Positions 25,469-34,700 of a stretch of 64,000 nucleotides of DNA are shown piece after piece. The notes below the pieces were generated by a model, which made no database searches, had not been told where the DNA came from, and was given only the letters and a program-made list of their open reading frames with translations. The stretch is from Myxococcales bacterium (GTDB lineage: Bacteria > Myxococcota_A > Polyangia > Haliangiales > Haliangiaceae). The stretch spans positions 1 to 64,000 of the forward strand of contig JADJUW010000002.1 in assembly GCA_016716835.1 (NCBI GenBank). The letters run 5' to 3'. Position numbers and translations under genes: made by a program. Each line of letters starts with the position of its first letter. The first letter of the stretch is position 1.

Positions 25469-26419
25469 ATGGCGGCCATGTCGGAAACGCCCACATCGCC
25501 CTTGCCCACACATGTCGAGGCGGCGTCTGGTGGCGACATGTTTGATCGCGCCGCCGCGTGGTTTCGCGCCCTGCAGGGCGAGATTTGCAGCGCGCTCGAG
25601 GCGCTAGACGGCGGGGCAAAATTTATCGAGGACGCGTGGCAACGCCCGGGCGGTGGTGGAGGCTATTCGCGCATCCTCTCGGGCGGCGCCATGTTCGAGA
25701 AGGCGGGTGTGGGCTGGTCGAGCGTTGCGGGCGAGCTGCCCGCGGACTACGCCGCCAAGCTGCCGGGCGACGGCACGTCGTTTCGGGCGACGGGGGTGTC
25801 GTTGGTTTTGCACCCGCATTCGCCGATGGTGCCAACGACCCATGCCAATTTTCGCCTGTTGCAAAAGGGGGCGCGCATGTGGTTTGGCGGTGGTGCCGAC
25901 CTTACGCCGTCGTACTTGTTTGACGAGGACGTTCGGCATTTTCACCAAACCCTTAAGGACGCCTGCGATGGGCACCCGGGCATTGGCGACTATGAGCGCT
26001 TTAAGACCTGGTGCGACGAGTATTTCTACATTCCTCATCGCGGCGAAATGCGCGGCGTCGGTGGCATATTCTTTGACTACCTGGAGGAGCCCGACCTGGC
26101 GCAAGTCTTTGCCTTCGTGCAGACAGCCGGCCGCGCCTTCGTGCCGGCCTACGCGCCCATCGCCCTGCGTCGTCGCGACGAGCCGTGGGGCGAGCCGGAG
26201 CGCCATTGGCAACTGCTGCGCCGCGGCCGCTATGCCGAGTTTAACCTTGTCTACGACCGCGGCACCGTGTTTGGCCTCAAGACCAACGGCCGCACCGAAT
26301 CGATTTTGATGTCGATGCCGCCGCTGGCGCGATGGGACTACAACGCCGCGCCCGCCCCTGGCTCGCGCGAGGCCGCGATGGTCGCCGCCTTGCAGCCTGG
26401 CGTCGGATACTGCGCCTGA
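25469..26419 (+). CDS. hemF: Oxygen-dependent coproporphyrinogen III oxidase
   Basis: HemF converts coproporphyrinogen III to protoporphyrinogen IX with O2, a step of aerobic haem synthesis. The length (~316 residues; start ATG 25469 or 25478) fits. Family blocks are clear: GAMFEKAGVGWS, HPHSPMVPTTHANFR, WFGGGADLTPSYLF, YFYIPHRGEMRGVGGIFFDY, and LRRGRYAEFNLVYDRGTVFGL followed by ESILMSMPP. All are conserved, so the enzyme is probably active. Its presence shows an aerobic lifestyle. The promoter must lie in the short divergent spacer shared with the UbiB-like gene. Confidence 0.96.
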   Translation: MAAMSETPTSPLPTHVEAASGGDMFDRAAAWFRALQGEICSALEALDGGAKFIEDAWQRPGGGGGYSRILSGGAMFEKAGVGWSSVAGELPADYAAKLPGDGTSFRATGVSLVLHPHSPMVPTTHANFRLLQKGARMWFGGGADLTPSYLFDEDVRHFHQTLKDACDGHPGIGDYERFKTWCDEYFYIPHRGEMRGVGGIFFDYLEEPDLAQVFAFVQTAGRAFVPAYAPIALRRRDEPWGEPERHWQLLRRGRYAEFNLVYDRGTVFGLKTNGRTESILMSMPPLARWDYNAAPAPGSREAAMVAALQPGVGYCA

Positions 26420-26431
26420 GCGGCGAGCCTC

Positions 26432-27377
26432 CTAGTTCGGGTGGGGCAAGGCGTCAAATGCGCCCAAGGCACCCATGTTGAGCCACGGGTCGTCGCCGCG
26501 GGTGAGAAAGACGTTGTCATAGATTTCGCGATTGAGGGCCGCCATGTCGCCAACGACGCGTGGGATCGGCAAACGTAAAGCGCGGCAAGATCTGACGGGT
26601 CACGCTGAACTCGCTAGCCACCTTAGAAATTGCGAGCCCCTGCGCATCGATTTGTTCTTTAAGCAGCTGTAACTCACTGAACCGCTGCGCGTCGGCGCGC
26701 GCAGCGCGCAGGCCGTCGTGAAATGCCAGCAGCGCGGCCGTACGCGCTGCCTCGGGCTTGCCGGCCACGCCTTGCCACGCCGCCTTGGCCGCGCGCACTT
26801 GCGCCAAAAATCGCATCGGCGCCTGCAGGCTGGGCAGGTAATCGACGACGCGCCCCTGCTCGTCGAGCACATAGTGAATGCTGTTGCCGGTGACGGTGGT
26901 TTTGATCACGCGGCCATCGCCAAAATCGATGGTCACCTTGGGCACGGGGCGCTCGCTAGACCAATGCAGGACGTAGTTGTCGCGCAGGTAAGCGCTAATT
27001 TCTGCGTTGGCATAATACATCACGCGGAAAAAGCGGCTGTTGGCGCAGGTTAGCTCCTCGGTGAGGTTGCCGAGCAGCCGCACGCTGAGAATGGGTTTGC
27101 GCTGGGCCGTGGCGGCCGCCTGCGCCTCGGCAAGGTCGGTGTACCAATAGAGCGCCGAGATATATCCATAGCGCTGGCCGCCGGCCGCATCGATGCTGGC
27201 TTCGAGCAGCGAGCGCGCGAGCGAGTTTGTTTCTGTCTCATACGCCGCCACCAGCGTGGCGTGCAATTGCGGCGTTCGGGCCTGCGCTGGCGTCTTTGTC
27301 GGTGTCATGGCGATCGGCGGCGTTGAGGCTATGGCCATCGTAGCTAGTAGAATAAAGGCAAGTGGAGTGTATCGCAT
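26432..27377 (-). pseudogene. Secreted thioredoxin-fold-like protein, frameshifted near the 3' end
   Basis: ATG 27377 starts a protein with a signal peptide (PLAFILLATMAIASTPP) and a helical segment followed by a thioredoxin-like core (RKPILSVRLLGNL...CANSRFF...DNYVLHWSSERP...VTGNSIHYVLDEQGRVVDYLPS). The CxxC pair is absent. Around 26561 one extra base shifts the frame. In the corrected frame the protein continues DMAALNREIYDNVF... and PWLNMGALGAFDALPHPN to a TAG at 26432-26434, giving 314 residues. This could be a sequencing error. The role may be structural or protein-folding related, but without CxxC no redox activity is expected. Confidence 0.65.
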
Positions 27378-27465
27378 GTCTTCATGCTACGGCCTTGCGG
27401 GGCGCGCGCGTGTAAGGCCTCTGTAAGGCTTGCGCGCTAGCCAACGCCTGCCCCATCATCGGGCC

Positions 27466-29001
27466 ATGAGTATGACTTTGTCTCAGTGGCGCGCGCTAGC
27501 AGTTGTGGCGAGTTGCGCCGCCATCGTCAGCGGCGCCCTGGCCGTGGCGCTACATCAGGGTTGGATCGGAGGCCCAACCGGCGACAGTGGCTCGCCGCAA
27601 AATTCACGGGTAGCCGCAGGCCCACCGGCGACCGAGCACGCGGCAACTAAAGATGCAACCACGACGCCTGCAGGTCCACAAGTAATGATCATGCCGTATG
27701 AGCCGCCACCCGCACAGTTGTTGGCACCGACTCAACACGACGAGATGCGAGGTTGTCGCGACCAGCTCGCCGGAGTCCTCTTTGAGGTGGTTCGCGGCAC
27801 GTACACGACCTATCTCGACGTCCCGGCCTTTTGGGCAGCGGCAGGCGTGCCACCCAACGAGCAGACGAGCGCGTACCTTGGCAGCTATCTCTATGCCGAA
27901 GATGGTGGGGCGACTAGCAGCCTCGCAACCGGTGCCGATCAACCGGTTAAGCCTATTCGAACCGGCTTTGAAGTCGGCCTCTATCGCCTGATTAAAGAAC
28001 ATATTGTTCGCGGCGGCGCGCCGCTGACCCCCGCGCAAATTCTCCATTATTCGCTGGCCTCCGTGCGCGAACCTAATGGACGCGCAAATATTGCGACGGC
28101 CATTGTGACGGCGCATAACGTGGTCCGCGCAATGGCACGGCCAGACAAGTGGGTCGGCGATTTGGTGGATGTGCGCGGGCAGCCATGTCCAGACGTAAAT
28201 CCAAATTGTGGCTACGATGCGGCGACGGCTGGACATTACGGACATCCGCCGACGGATGTCATGATGCCGGTGTTTCGCGATCTAATCGGCGCATCATCGG
28301 TCGATGCGGGCGTATCGTTTTATCAGCTGCGAGGTGGGCGCGCCGGGCTTGTCGATCAGGCGGTGCTCCTCGCCGCGTTTGCGCCCGGATCGAGTGCCTT
28401 CGCACAGCTGCCCGCTGCGAGCACGGCGCTGCATAACGGTGGCTCGCATTACTACTACTGGATCGGCGCCGTGGGGCAGATTTTTCTTGGTGCTTCGGTG
28501 ACCGAAATGGGAAATCTTGTTGAGCGCGTAATAACCAAGCTGCCAAGCGACCCGTGGGCTGGCTACGTTCAGGGCGAGCACCTGCTCGACGGCAAGCATG
28601 TCGCTGGATGTCTGCAACAAATGGGCAACGCGCCGCTGCCCGCGTCGGGCACGCTGCCGGTAACGATAGGCGTGCCACATACCGCTACGGTGTCGCCGGC
28701 GACCACGGTGGGCAGTAGCGGCAATGGGCTGCGGGCCTGCCCTCCGGCTGCCACGACGCGCGAGCGATGCCCATGGACACCGGCCGACGCCTCCGTCAGC
28801 GAGTGTCCAGCGGGATGGTGTTGGGATGGCGGTTTTGTTGGCTCATTGGCGTGCAAGCAGCCAGAGACGCCCATTGGCGCCAGCCGCAATGATCTAAACG
28901 ATGTGAAGTGCCCGGCTGGTACGACGTCGCGCAGCGATCCGTGCAGCCGCGTGGTTGTCGCCTGCGATCCGGTTTCGGTCGGCGCGTCGCCTACTAATTA
29001 A
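27466..29001 (+). CDS. Large secreted protein of unknown function
   Basis: About 511 residues from ATG 27466. A signal or anchor helix (LAVVASCAAIVSGALAVAL) is followed by a Pro/Thr-rich linker, then a ~330-residue domain with many aromatic residues, and a C-terminal Cys-rich part (CPPAATTRERC...ECPAGWCW...CKQPE...KCPAG...DPCSRVVVAC). I recognise no family. It converges with the sensor kinase gene and overlaps it by 4 bp. The opposite strand means they are not one operon, although a functional link is possible. Confidence 0.75.
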   Translation: MSMTLSQWRALAVVASCAAIVSGALAVALHQGWIGGPTGDSGSPQNSRVAAGPPATEHAATKDATTTPAGPQVMIMPYEPPPAQLLAPTQHDEMRGCRDQLAGVLFEVVRGTYTTYLDVPAFWAAAGVPPNEQTSAYLGSYLYAEDGGATSSLATGADQPVKPIRTGFEVGLYRLIKEHIVRGGAPLTPAQILHYSLASVREPNGRANIATAIVTAHNVVRAMARPDKWVGDLVDVRGQPCPDVNPNCGYDAATAGHYGHPPTDVMMPVFRDLIGASSVDAGVSFYQLRGGRAGLVDQAVLLAAFAPGSSAFAQLPAASTALHNGGSHYYYWIGAVGQIFLGASVTEMGNLVERVITKLPSDPWAGYVQGEHLLDGKHVAGCLQQMGNAPLPASGTLPVTIGVPHTATVSPATTVGSSGNGLRACPPAATTRERCPWTPADASVSECPAGWCWDGGFVGSLACKQPETPIGASRNDLNDVKCPAGTTSRSDPCSRVVVACDPVSVGASPTN

Positions 29002-30935
29002 CGTCGCGTACGAATTGGCGATAGTGACGCCAGCGAAACCGTAAACTGTGCACCGGTCGGTACGGCCTTGCTGTACGCAAGCTCGCCATTCATGTCGCGG
29101 CATAGCGCGCGTGAAAGCGCCAGGCCCAGCCCAAGGCCAGCGGGCCCATCGTTGGTGCCGCGCAAGAATGGCTTAAACAGCCGCGCAAGATAGCTCTGCG
29201 GCATGCCCGGACCGTTGTCGCGAACGGCAATTTGTGCGTTGCTTGTGTCGCCGGTGACATCGATCCAGACCGCGCGATCGGCGGTATTGCGGGTGTATTT
29301 CTCGGCATTGTCGATGAGATTAGTCAGCACGCGATCGAGCGCATCGCGGTCAAACCACGCCGTTAGGTTTGGTGGAGCCGTTAGATGCAAGGCCATGCCG
29401 CTGTGCGCGAGCATTTCGCGTTGGCGGTCGGCCACCAGTGATACCGCCAGCGCAATGTCATCCAGTCGCGGCTTTGTCGCCAGCGAATTTTTTTCGAGTT
29501 GCGCGTAGCCGAGCACATTGGCTACCACGCGCCCTAAGCGGCTGGCTTCCTCCGAGACCCGCTGCGCATAAAGCGCGGCCTTCTGCGGATTGCCTAGGCC
29601 CTGCGCCAGCAAATCGCCATGGAGCTGCAAGCTCGCCAAGGGCGTCCGCAATTCATGCGCCGCGGTGGCCGCGAACTGAGACCGTTGCTGCGCCAGTCGC
29701 TCGGACTGCCAAACAAAAAAGCCAGCAAGCAAGGCTGCAGCCGCCGCGAGCAAGGCGACGGCAAGCACTTGCCAGCCCATCGCGCGCAGCCGACCCGCGT
29801 GGCCAGCCGCAACGCCTGCCACGCCAGGCACTAGCGGTAGTCCTAGGCCCCACCCCGCGAGCTCGGGGCGCGCATTGCCGAGGTCGAGTTGCTGCGACAC
29901 CGCCGCCTGCGAGGACGCGGCATCCACGTCCAGGGTTGGCGAGAATGGCTCGCTGGCGAGAAACGCCGCGATGGTTGCCTGGTTCACCACAAACCCTTGA
30001 CGCAGGTTGCCGCTTGGGATGGTTACCGATCGCACCGCGACCAAGGATGGCAACGCTTTCCCGTCAAGCGATACCGCGGTCCATTCGAAAGGGTCGACGA
30101 TAACCGTTACGGTTGAAGGCTGGTCACGGGGTGGAGGTGACTTTCGTTGCTCCAGATAGACATCGGTGGCGTTCGCGGTGTTGTCTACGGTTTCGACCGG
30201 CAGTTGATATTGTTGTTGTCGTTGCTGCGGCTCAAATAGCCTCGCCAAAAATTCTTCATCGCTCGGCGAGTTGTTGACCTTGGTCGGGAGCGCATTCTGA
30301 GCGACCAGCGCCGACGCCATGTATGAATTTGTGGTCGGCGCATTCGCGATAGCCGGTTGGATTGCGGGGGGGGCTGCGGCTGGGGCCTCGACCGGCGCAG
30401 GCGGGACGATACGTCGCCGATTCGGTCGCGCGCGCACGGCGATTTTCGTCGACGGCGGCGGCACCCCTAAGGTCTTTACGTGCGGTCTCAATTGCTCGCG
30501 CAAGGCGATATGTGCGCTAGCCAAAAGCGGGTTGCTCAGCGATGCCTCCTTGCTATTTAGCGTCGGCATCGAGATGTCACCGGCCTCGTCGATTTGAAAG
30601 TGGGCGACGACAAATGCCGAGGTGGGACCTTGCGCCAGCGGCGATGGCGTTACGCTGGAGGCGACGCTGCTCTGCGGGTCGGCATACAAATTGTTGTATT
30701 GGTAAAATGGAACGGCGCCTTGCTCCAGCACCAGTTCATCGAGCAAGCGCCGCAGCGAGGTCGCGGACTCGCGGAGCGAGGCATTGGCCTCAGCGACCAA
30801 GGCGTCCAAGTTGCGTTGCCGTTGCGCGCGCAGCGAGGCGTATTCTGACCTCGCCCACCACGTGACCATGCACGCGAGCAAGCCGCCGACCGCGAGCACG
30901 GTGAGCAGAGTCTTGTGGCCGGCGCGCCGGTTCAC
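28998..30935 (-). CDS. Sensor histidine kinase
   Basis: A 645-residue membrane kinase starting at GTG 30935, which overlaps the regulator stop as GTGA; the longer upstream frame is discarded for this reason. An N-terminal helix (LLTVLAVGGLLACMV) and a second near residue 375 enclose a ~350-residue extracytoplasmic sensor with low-complexity Pro/Ala segments. The HisKA H-box is AAHELRTP with His427. The ATPase domain shows NLIDNAEKYT, DNGPGMP and AGLGLGLAL. Together with the upstream response regulator it forms a two-component system. The signal is unknown. Confidence 0.93.
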   Translation of the reverse strand: MNRRAGHKTLLTVLAVGGLLACMVTWWARSEYASLRAQRQRNLDALVAEANASLRESATSLRRLLDELVLEQGAVPFYQYNNLYADPQSSVASSVTPSPLAQGPTSAFVVAHFQIDEAGDISMPTLNSKEASLSNPLLASAHIALREQLRPHVKTLGVPPPSTKIAVRARPNRRRIVPPAPVEAPAAAPPAIQPAIANAPTTNSYMASALVAQNALPTKVNNSPSDEEFLARLFEPQQRQQQYQLPVETVDNTANATDVYLEQRKSPPPRDQPSTVTVIVDPFEWTAVSLDGKALPSLVAVRSVTIPSGNLRQGFVVNQATIAAFLASEPFSPTLDVDAASSQAAVSQQLDLGNARPELAGWGLGLPLVPGVAGVAAGHAGRLRAMGWQVLAVALLAAAAALLAGFFVWQSERLAQQRSQFAATAAHELRTPLASLQLHGDLLAQGLGNPQKAALYAQRVSEEASRLGRVVANVLGYAQLEKNSLATKPRLDDIALAVSLVADRQREMLAHSGMALHLTAPPNLTAWFDRDALDRVLTNLIDNAEKYTRNTADRAVWIDVTGDTSNAQIAVRDNGPGMPQSYLARLFKPFLRGTNDGPAGLGLGLALSRALCRDMNGELAYSKAVPTGAQFTVSLASLSPIRTRR

Positions 30936-31603
30936 CCCGCACCCCAGCGATACCCAGCGCCCTTGACGGATACGATAATGGCAGGCTGCTTGGGATCGGC
31001 TTCGAGCTTTTTGCGGAGCTGCGAAATTGCCATGTCGATGGCCCGCGTGTCTAAATCGCCTGGTAGCGCCCACACCTGCTCAAGCAGCTCCGCGCGCGAG
31101 ACCACGCGCTCGCGATGCCGATGAAGGAGGCGAATCACGCCCACCTCTTTTGGCGTGAGCTGTACCGTGCGCGCGCCTTGCCTGGCCACGAGCGCACCTA
31201 AATCAAATTCCCAGGTGCCACACATTATGCGGGCATCATCGTGAGTGACGCGGCGGCCGAGCGCACGCACGCGAAACACCAGCTCGCGGGCCGAAAAGGG
31301 CTTGGTCACATAGTCGTCGGCGCCATCGCCAAACCCCCTCGCCTTGTCGTCGTCGGCGCCGCGGGCCGTCAGCATCAAGATGGGTAGCCCGGGCTTGGCG
31401 GCGCGCAGCGCCCGGCAGATGGCAAAGCCGTCCATCCCCGGCAACATGACATCGAGCACCACGACATCAAACGCGCCGCTAAGCGCGGTCTGCAAGCCTG
31501 CGGTGCCGTTGGCCTCGGCGACTACCGAATGACCATCGCCGGCCAACAAGTCGACGATGCCCTCGCGTAAGTTTTTCTCGTCTTCGACAACCAGCAGATG
31601 CAC
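30932..31603 (-). CDS. OmpR-type response regulator
   Basis: A 223-residue regulator starting at GTG 31603. The receiver domain carries the acidic pair in VVEDEKNL, phospho-acceptor Asp51 in VLDVMLPGMDG, and TKPFSARE with the conserved Lys. The C-terminal winged helix ends with RAIDMAISQLRKKLEADP and VKGAGYRW, as in OmpR/PhoB. It is the first gene of the two-component operon and is translationally coupled to the kinase. A direct-repeat-like GTAAGGTAACGGTAAGG at ~31639-31655 upstream might be its own binding site (weak). Confidence 0.94.
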   Translation of the reverse strand: MHLLVVEDEKNLREGIVDLLAGDGHSVVAEANGTAGLQTALSGAFDVVVLDVMLPGMDGFAICRALRAAKPGLPILMLTARGADDDKARGFGDGADDYVTKPFSARELVFRVRALGRRVTHDDARIMCGTWEFDLGALVARQGARTVQLTPKEVGVIRLLHRHRERVVSRAELLEQVWALPGDLDTRAIDMAISQLRKKLEADPKQPAIIVSVKGAGYRWGAG

Positions 31604-31688
31604 GGCTTAAGTTTGCCACACTCAGCCTCGCCGCGGTTGTAAGGTAACGGTAAGGACTCGCACCTAGGCGTAAAGCCAGGCAACTTAA

Positions 31689-32033
31689 CTAGAACGTAAA
31701 GATTTCGCGCGCCGTCGGCTCTTTAGGTGCCTTGGGCGGCTCGGCTTCGTACTTTGGTTTGATGATGGGCAGCGGCGGATCGACCGCATAGCGCGCAGCC
31801 GCCGAGGTCATTGGTGCGGCCTGGCGCGGTGCTGGCGCCTCTTGCATTTTTTCGACCACGGGCTTGACCGCCACGACCGGCATTTCGCTGCCATCGCTGG
31901 CGCCGAGGTAGTCGCCGACGCGTGTTTCCACGAATTGGCTCATGGAGATGCCGCTGGTTTCACAGAAGCTTTTTAGGCGCTCGTAGGTGGAACGGCTAAC
32001 ACTAATGCTGCGACGGGTTTGTTTCTTTGCCAT
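31689..32033 (-). CDS. Small ribbon-helix-helix-like protein
   Basis: A 114-residue protein whose first 45 residues (RRSISVSRSTYERLKSF then GISMSQFVETRVGDYL) fit a ribbon-helix-helix DNA-binding fold. A Pro/Ala-rich tail of ~65 residues follows. A monocistronic gene or the last gene after the reductase; a regulatory role is inferred from the fold only. Confidence 0.6.
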   Translation of the reverse strand: MAKKQTRRSISVSRSTYERLKSFCETSGISMSQFVETRVGDYLGASDGSEMPVVAVKPVVEKMQEAPAPRQAAPMTSAAARYAVDPPLPIIKPKYEAEPPKAPKEPTAREIFTF

Positions 32034-32148
32034 GGATATTTCCTTAGTCGGAAGGTGTCGATCTCCCTTCCTGGCTATCAGACCCCTCTGACAGCGAACG
32101 CAACCCGTAGTGTCGGGTTCGGTGCAAAAACGCTATCCAGGGCGCAGG

Positions 32149-32186
32149 CTAGACAAGATGGTCGGCCTTCCAACCATCTTGTCTAG
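32149..32186. terminator. Stable hairpin at the end of the reductase gene
   Basis: CTAGACAAGATGGT (32149-32162) and its perfect reverse complement (32173-32186) form a 14-bp stem with a 10-nt loop. The right arm covers the stop codon of the reductase gene. There is no clear U-tract, so it may act as a transcription barrier or mRNA-stabilising end rather than a textbook terminator. Confidence 0.5.
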
Positions 32187-34270
32187 TCGAGGTCGAAATC
32201 GACGTCGTCGATGCTCTTGCCCGGCGGATTTTGCGAGTTGGCGCGATCGGGTGGCGCCGCTGGCATAGCGGCCGATGGGCGTGGCGCTGGGCGCAGGCCA
32301 CCGCTGCGGCTGGCTTCGGTTGGCAGCCCCTCACCGAGCATGGCAATTGCCTGCTCGCGCGATTTCGCAGTCGGCGATTGTGGCGGTTGCGTGCGCCGAG
32401 GCGGCGGCGGCGGGCCTTTGGCCGCCGGCGGGGCGGGGGGCGGTGCGACCACGCTTGGGTCGTCGTTTGGATCCGGGCCGCGCCGCAAGTTGGCGCGACC
32501 AAGGCCAACCACGATCGCCCCGTCGTCGTGGCGTTCATCTTCGGTCGTGTTGCGCTCCCATGCCGGCAACTCGATAAGCTTCGAGTCCTCGTCGGCCAGC
32601 CTGGCGCCCTCGTCGCGCAGCGAGCGCAGCTGGCGCGCGCGCTCCTTGGCCGGCAGCTCGTCGCGCCGGCCTCGACCCGAATGCGGCCCGCGTTTTTGCT
32701 GCGCGGCAAATTCAGACAGCGTCATGGCGCGCCGTGACGCTGGCACGGCGGGCAGCGGCGCGCTGAACATGGACGTCGCGCGGCGCCACGCATGCTTGGC
32801 GCCGGTTTGCGGCGGCAAGGGCGCGACAAAACTTACCTCGGTGCGCGACCTCTGGCTGACGATGGCGGCGGCCGCCTCGCTGGCCGCTTCGGCGCATGCC
32901 GAGGCGGTTGGCAGGACGCGCAGGACAAACTCATCAGTCTTGCCGAGCGTAAATTGGTGAGGCTTCTCGACAAACCGCACGCCAAATTTTTCGAGCCAGG
33001 CTATGGGCGGATCGCTGCCGATCAACACGAACGCGGCGTCGTTGCGATAGCGTTTTTGCGCGCCATCGGCGAGCTGCAGCGTAACGCTGTCGTCGGCGAA
33101 TTCGACGACGTTGCTGCCAAAGCGCACCTTGAGCTTGGCCTGCGCCGCATAGCTTTCGATGCTCTGGCGGTTCTTGGCCTGGGCGCGATTAAACGACTTG
33201 CCGCGGTAGGAGATGTTGACCACGGCACCGGCGTCGGCCAGCGCCATGGCCGCCTCGACCGCGCTATCGCCGCCGCCCACGACTAGGACCGCGCGGCCGC
33301 GGAAGGCGTCTGGGTCATCGAGCAGGGTATGAATCTTGGGCAGGCTCTCGCCCGGTACGCCCAACGTTCGCGGCTTGCCGCGCGTGCCCGAGGCGATCAC
33401 GACGCGTTGCGCGCGATACGCCGCGGCACCGCTCTTAACGTCGAAATGGCCGTCGCTGCGCCGTGCGATCGTTTCGACCGATTCGCTGAGGTTTACGCGC
33501 AGGCCGACCGTGCGAATGAGCTCTCGCCATGTGGCAATGAGCTGCTCCTTGCTAGAATCAAACACCGGCAATAGCGAGAGGTTGACCAGGTCATACGGCT
33601 CCGCCATCACGAATTTCCCCTTGGGGTAGCGCGCGATCGTGCTCGCGAGGCCATGCTCCTTGTCGAGCAGCACGTACGATAGGCCGCGCTGCAGGCAGGT
33701 GAGCGCCGCGGAGAGGCCGCCTGGGCCTGCGCCAACAATGGCGACGTCGACGTGTGTGGCGCTTGGGTTGCGCAGCGGCACCAGCCCATTGCCGAGGGCG
33801 TGTTCGATCACGCCGCGCCCCAGATTGGCCGCGCTCTTTACCAGCGGCTTGCCGGCAACTTCGCCGATGAGATACTGCCCGGGTACGCGGGTCTGAAAAT
33901 TTTGATCGATATCAGGCACCTTAAGCGGTGGCGGCTGGCTGCCTTCGGGGTGCATGACCAAGGCGTCGGTGGGGCAGGCCCACATGCAAGCCTCGCATTG
34001 GATGCAATCGGCAAAGCGCAAGACGCGGCTCTTGTTGTTGATGAGGTCGAGCACGTTGGTCGGGCATACCGCGACGCAGGCGTCGCAGCCGGTGCAGCGG
34101 TCATCGTTGATGTCGTGAACGAGGATGGCCGGCGCAGGCTTTTGGCCGGGTGCCGCGGCGCGACCTGCCGCACGCGCCTTGGAGGCGCTAGCCGTGGCGT
34201 GGCGTTTGCCAAAAAACGCCATCACCGCGATGGCGACGCCGAACATGGAGAGCGGCACGATCCATTCCAC
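32183..34270 (-). CDS. Membrane-anchored ferredoxin-flavoprotein reductase
   Basis: A 695-residue protein starting at GTG 34270. One N-terminal helix (residues 2-20) is followed by two 4Fe-4S motifs, CTGCDACVAVCP (~59-70) and CIQCEACMWACP (~88-99). Then comes a thioredoxin-reductase-like FAD/NAD(P)H domain with VGAGPGGLSAA (~176), VVIASGTRGKPR and LVVGGGDSAVEAA. The CxxC redox pair of thioredoxin reductase is missing, as in YpdA-type and ferredoxin-NADP reductases. The last ~200 residues are disordered and Pro-rich with SREQAIAMLGEG, which is unusual. It probably passes electrons between NAD(P)H, flavin and the clusters at the inner membrane face. Confidence 0.85.
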   Translation of the reverse strand: MEWIVPLSMFGVAIAVMAFFGKRHATASASKARAAGRAAAPGQKPAPAILVHDINDDRCTGCDACVAVCPTNVLDLINNKSRVLRFADCIQCEACMWACPTDALVMHPEGSQPPPLKVPDIDQNFQTRVPGQYLIGEVAGKPLVKSAANLGRGVIEHALGNGLVPLRNPSATHVDVAIVGAGPGGLSAALTCLQRGLSYVLLDKEHGLASTIARYPKGKFVMAEPYDLVNLSLLPVFDSSKEQLIATWRELIRTVGLRVNLSESVETIARRSDGHFDVKSGAAAYRAQRVVIASGTRGKPRTLGVPGESLPKIHTLLDDPDAFRGRAVLVVGGGDSAVEAAMALADAGAVVNISYRGKSFNRAQAKNRQSIESYAAQAKLKVRFGSNVVEFADDSVTLQLADGAQKRYRNDAAFVLIGSDPPIAWLEKFGVRFVEKPHQFTLGKTDEFVLRVLPTASACAEAASEAAAAIVSQRSRTEVSFVAPLPPQTGAKHAWRRATSMFSAPLPAVPASRRAMTLSEFAAQQKRGPHSGRGRRDELPAKERARQLRSLRDEGARLADEDSKLIELPAWERNTTEDERHDDGAIVVGLGRANLRRGPDPNDDPSVVAPPPAPPAAKGPPPPPRRTQPPQSPTAKSREQAIAMLGEGLPTEASRSGGLRPAPRPSAAMPAAPPDRANSQNPPGKSIDDVDFDLD

Positions 34271-34321
34271 GCAAACTAAGGATACGCCCCGTGCCGCGGC
34301 GACGTAAACCTCTACTTGTAT

Positions 34322-34600
34322 TTAGTTTTTTGCCCGTTTGCCTTCAAAGAGCCGACGCAGCCAGATCACCAGACAGGCGCCCAGCGTCGCGACGGCGGTG
34401 CTGGCGATGAAGCCGTTGTTGGACGGTGAGTCGCCTAACAGCGAGCGGGCGATGAACCCACCGAGGATGGCGCCGACAATGCCGAGCGCGATGTTGCCCA
34501 GGGTGGAGTGCTCTTTGGCGGTGCCCATGAAACGCCCTGCCAGCCATCCGCCGAGGCCGCCGACGATGATCCACATGATAATGCCGTAGTTGGGGTTCAT
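34322..34600 (-). CDS. GlsB/YeaQ/YmgE family small membrane protein
   Basis: About 92 residues from ATG 34600 (a GTG three codons earlier also fits). Three hydrophobic helices with many Gly (IIVGGLGGWLAGRFMG, LGIVGAILGGFIAR, AVATLGACLVIWLRRLF) are typical of this transglycosylase-associated stress protein family of the inner membrane. Members are often induced by stress; their biochemical role is not known. Confidence 0.88.
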   Translation of the reverse strand: MNPNYGIIMWIIVGGLGGWLAGRFMGTAKEHSTLGNIALGIVGAILGGFIARSLLGDSPSNNGFIASTAVATLGACLVIWLRRLFEGKRAKN

Positions 34601-34700
34601 GTAGGCCACTGTAAAGCACTGTGGTAAAGGCGCAAGTCACATTTTGCCGCCCGTGGCGATAGCGCCGCCTTGGCGCAGGCGCTATCCACCATATTTCCGC

